Shown: positions 6,390 through 6,732 of the stretch, in pieces
Layout: the number at the start of each line of letters is the position of its first letter
How positions within the stretch are numbered: the stretch's first letter is position 1
NCBI GenBank assembly: GCA_026786325.1
Contig: JAJAYH010000352.1
Span: forward strand, 1-6,732
Origin: Alkalinema sp. CAN_BIN05
GTDB lineage: Bacteria > Cyanobacteriota > Cyanobacteriia > Leptolyngbyales > Leptolyngbyaceae
DNA length: 6,732 bases
Direction: 5' to 3'
Program-made: the position numbers and the translations under genes
Notes under the pieces: model-generated
Told to the model about the DNA's origin: nothing
Seen by the model: only the letters and a program-made list of their open reading frames with translations
The model's database searches: none

Positions 6390-6732
6390 ATGCCCCGTTT
6401 TCCCTTCCAGTTCCCAACCCGTCGCAAATCCTTTAGTCCTTACTCGTCAAAGGCTCGATCGCGTAAAAAGAACATTCCGCTCCCGTTCCTTATTTTATCA
6501 GTGCCTTTGGCCATTATTATTGGAGCAGAGGTTTTGTTACGGTTGATTGTGGGTTCATCTGGGAAAGCGGGAGAACTGGCGGGCTATTTTGCCGAACCTG
6601 CGTCCGTGAGCGACTATCGTCTTCAGGTGAATACAAGGGCGGGCAACCCCGTCAGCGGTATTGCTTGGGGTGAACTCAAGGTTCGGCCTAGTGCGCTCAC
6701 GGGCTACGAACTTATGCCGAACCAGAAGACCA
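6390..6732 (+). CDS. Membrane-anchored protein, probably SGNH/GDSL hydrolase-type, 3'-truncated
   Basis: An open frame starts six bases after the secF stop and runs off the window, giving 114 residues. The N-terminus is basic and aromatic (many Arg/Lys to residue 27). A single hydrophobic segment follows at about 30-54 (PLPFLILSVPLAIIIGAEVL within it), giving a signal-anchor layout with the rest likely outside the cytoplasm. The extracytoplasmic part has SGKAGELAGYF (57-67), DYRLQVNTRAGNP (75-87), an SPLTGY-like element (here S-A-L-T-G-Y at 101-106) and MPNQKT (109-114). The pattern of a membrane anchor followed by GY-x-x-x-x-NQ is one I associate with cyanobacterial SGNH/GDSL hydrolase-family proteins, usually followed by an N-x-x-G-x-R motif and the catalytic GGS-x-x-x-G block. 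That block lies beyond the window, so the enzyme assignment is tentative. Close spacing to secF suggests an operon. Confidence 0.7.
   Translation, partial: MPRFPFQFPTRRKSFSPYSSKARSRKKNIPLPFLILSVPLAIIIGAEVLLRLIVGSSGKAGELAGYFAEPASVSDYRLQVNTRAGNPVSGIAWGELKVRPSALTGYELMPNQKT

Overview
The window looks chromosomal and cyanobacterial. The hexamer CGATCG, the core of the cyanobacterial HIP1 repeat, occurs about 30 times where chance would give one or two, and two copies are the full GCGATCGC octamer. The protein types fit: a GH15/phosphorylase-kinase-alpha-like protein, a Uma2-family protein, and SecD and SecF as separate genes. I cannot name the species. All genes are on the + strand, and almost all of the sequence is accounted for.

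Layout. Positions 1-3060 hold a very large gene whose 5' end lies outside the window. It encodes a bacterial relative of the alpha/beta regulatory subunits of eukaryotic phosphorylase kinase, with a glucoamylase-like (GH15) N-terminal half and a long C-terminal half. A 215-bp gap follows, with a 10-bp tandem repeat, several CGATCG palindromes, small GTGA/TCAC inverted repeats and a perfect TATAAT box. Next is a Uma2 (DUF820) PD-(D/E)XK nuclease-like protein (3276-3845). After a 93-bp gap come secD (3939-5423) and secF (5424-6383), which abut as TAAATG. Six bases after secF a further membrane-anchored protein begins (6390 onward, cut by the window end). It resembles the start of a cyanobacterial SGNH/GDSL-hydrolase-type protein.

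How they work together. SecD and SecF form the accessory complex that helps the SecYEG translocon finish protein export using the proton gradient. The next gene is close enough to be cotranscribed and is itself a predicted envelope protein. The phosphorylase-kinase-like protein is probably linked to alpha-glucan (glycogen) metabolism or sensing, but nothing nearby confirms that. The Uma2 gene appears to be an independent unit with its own promoter.

I found no mobile element, CRISPR array, tRNA or rRNA, and no clearly new multi-gene system. The most thought-provoking item is the phosphorylase-kinase-alpha-like protein, which has no kinase or calmodulin partner in view.
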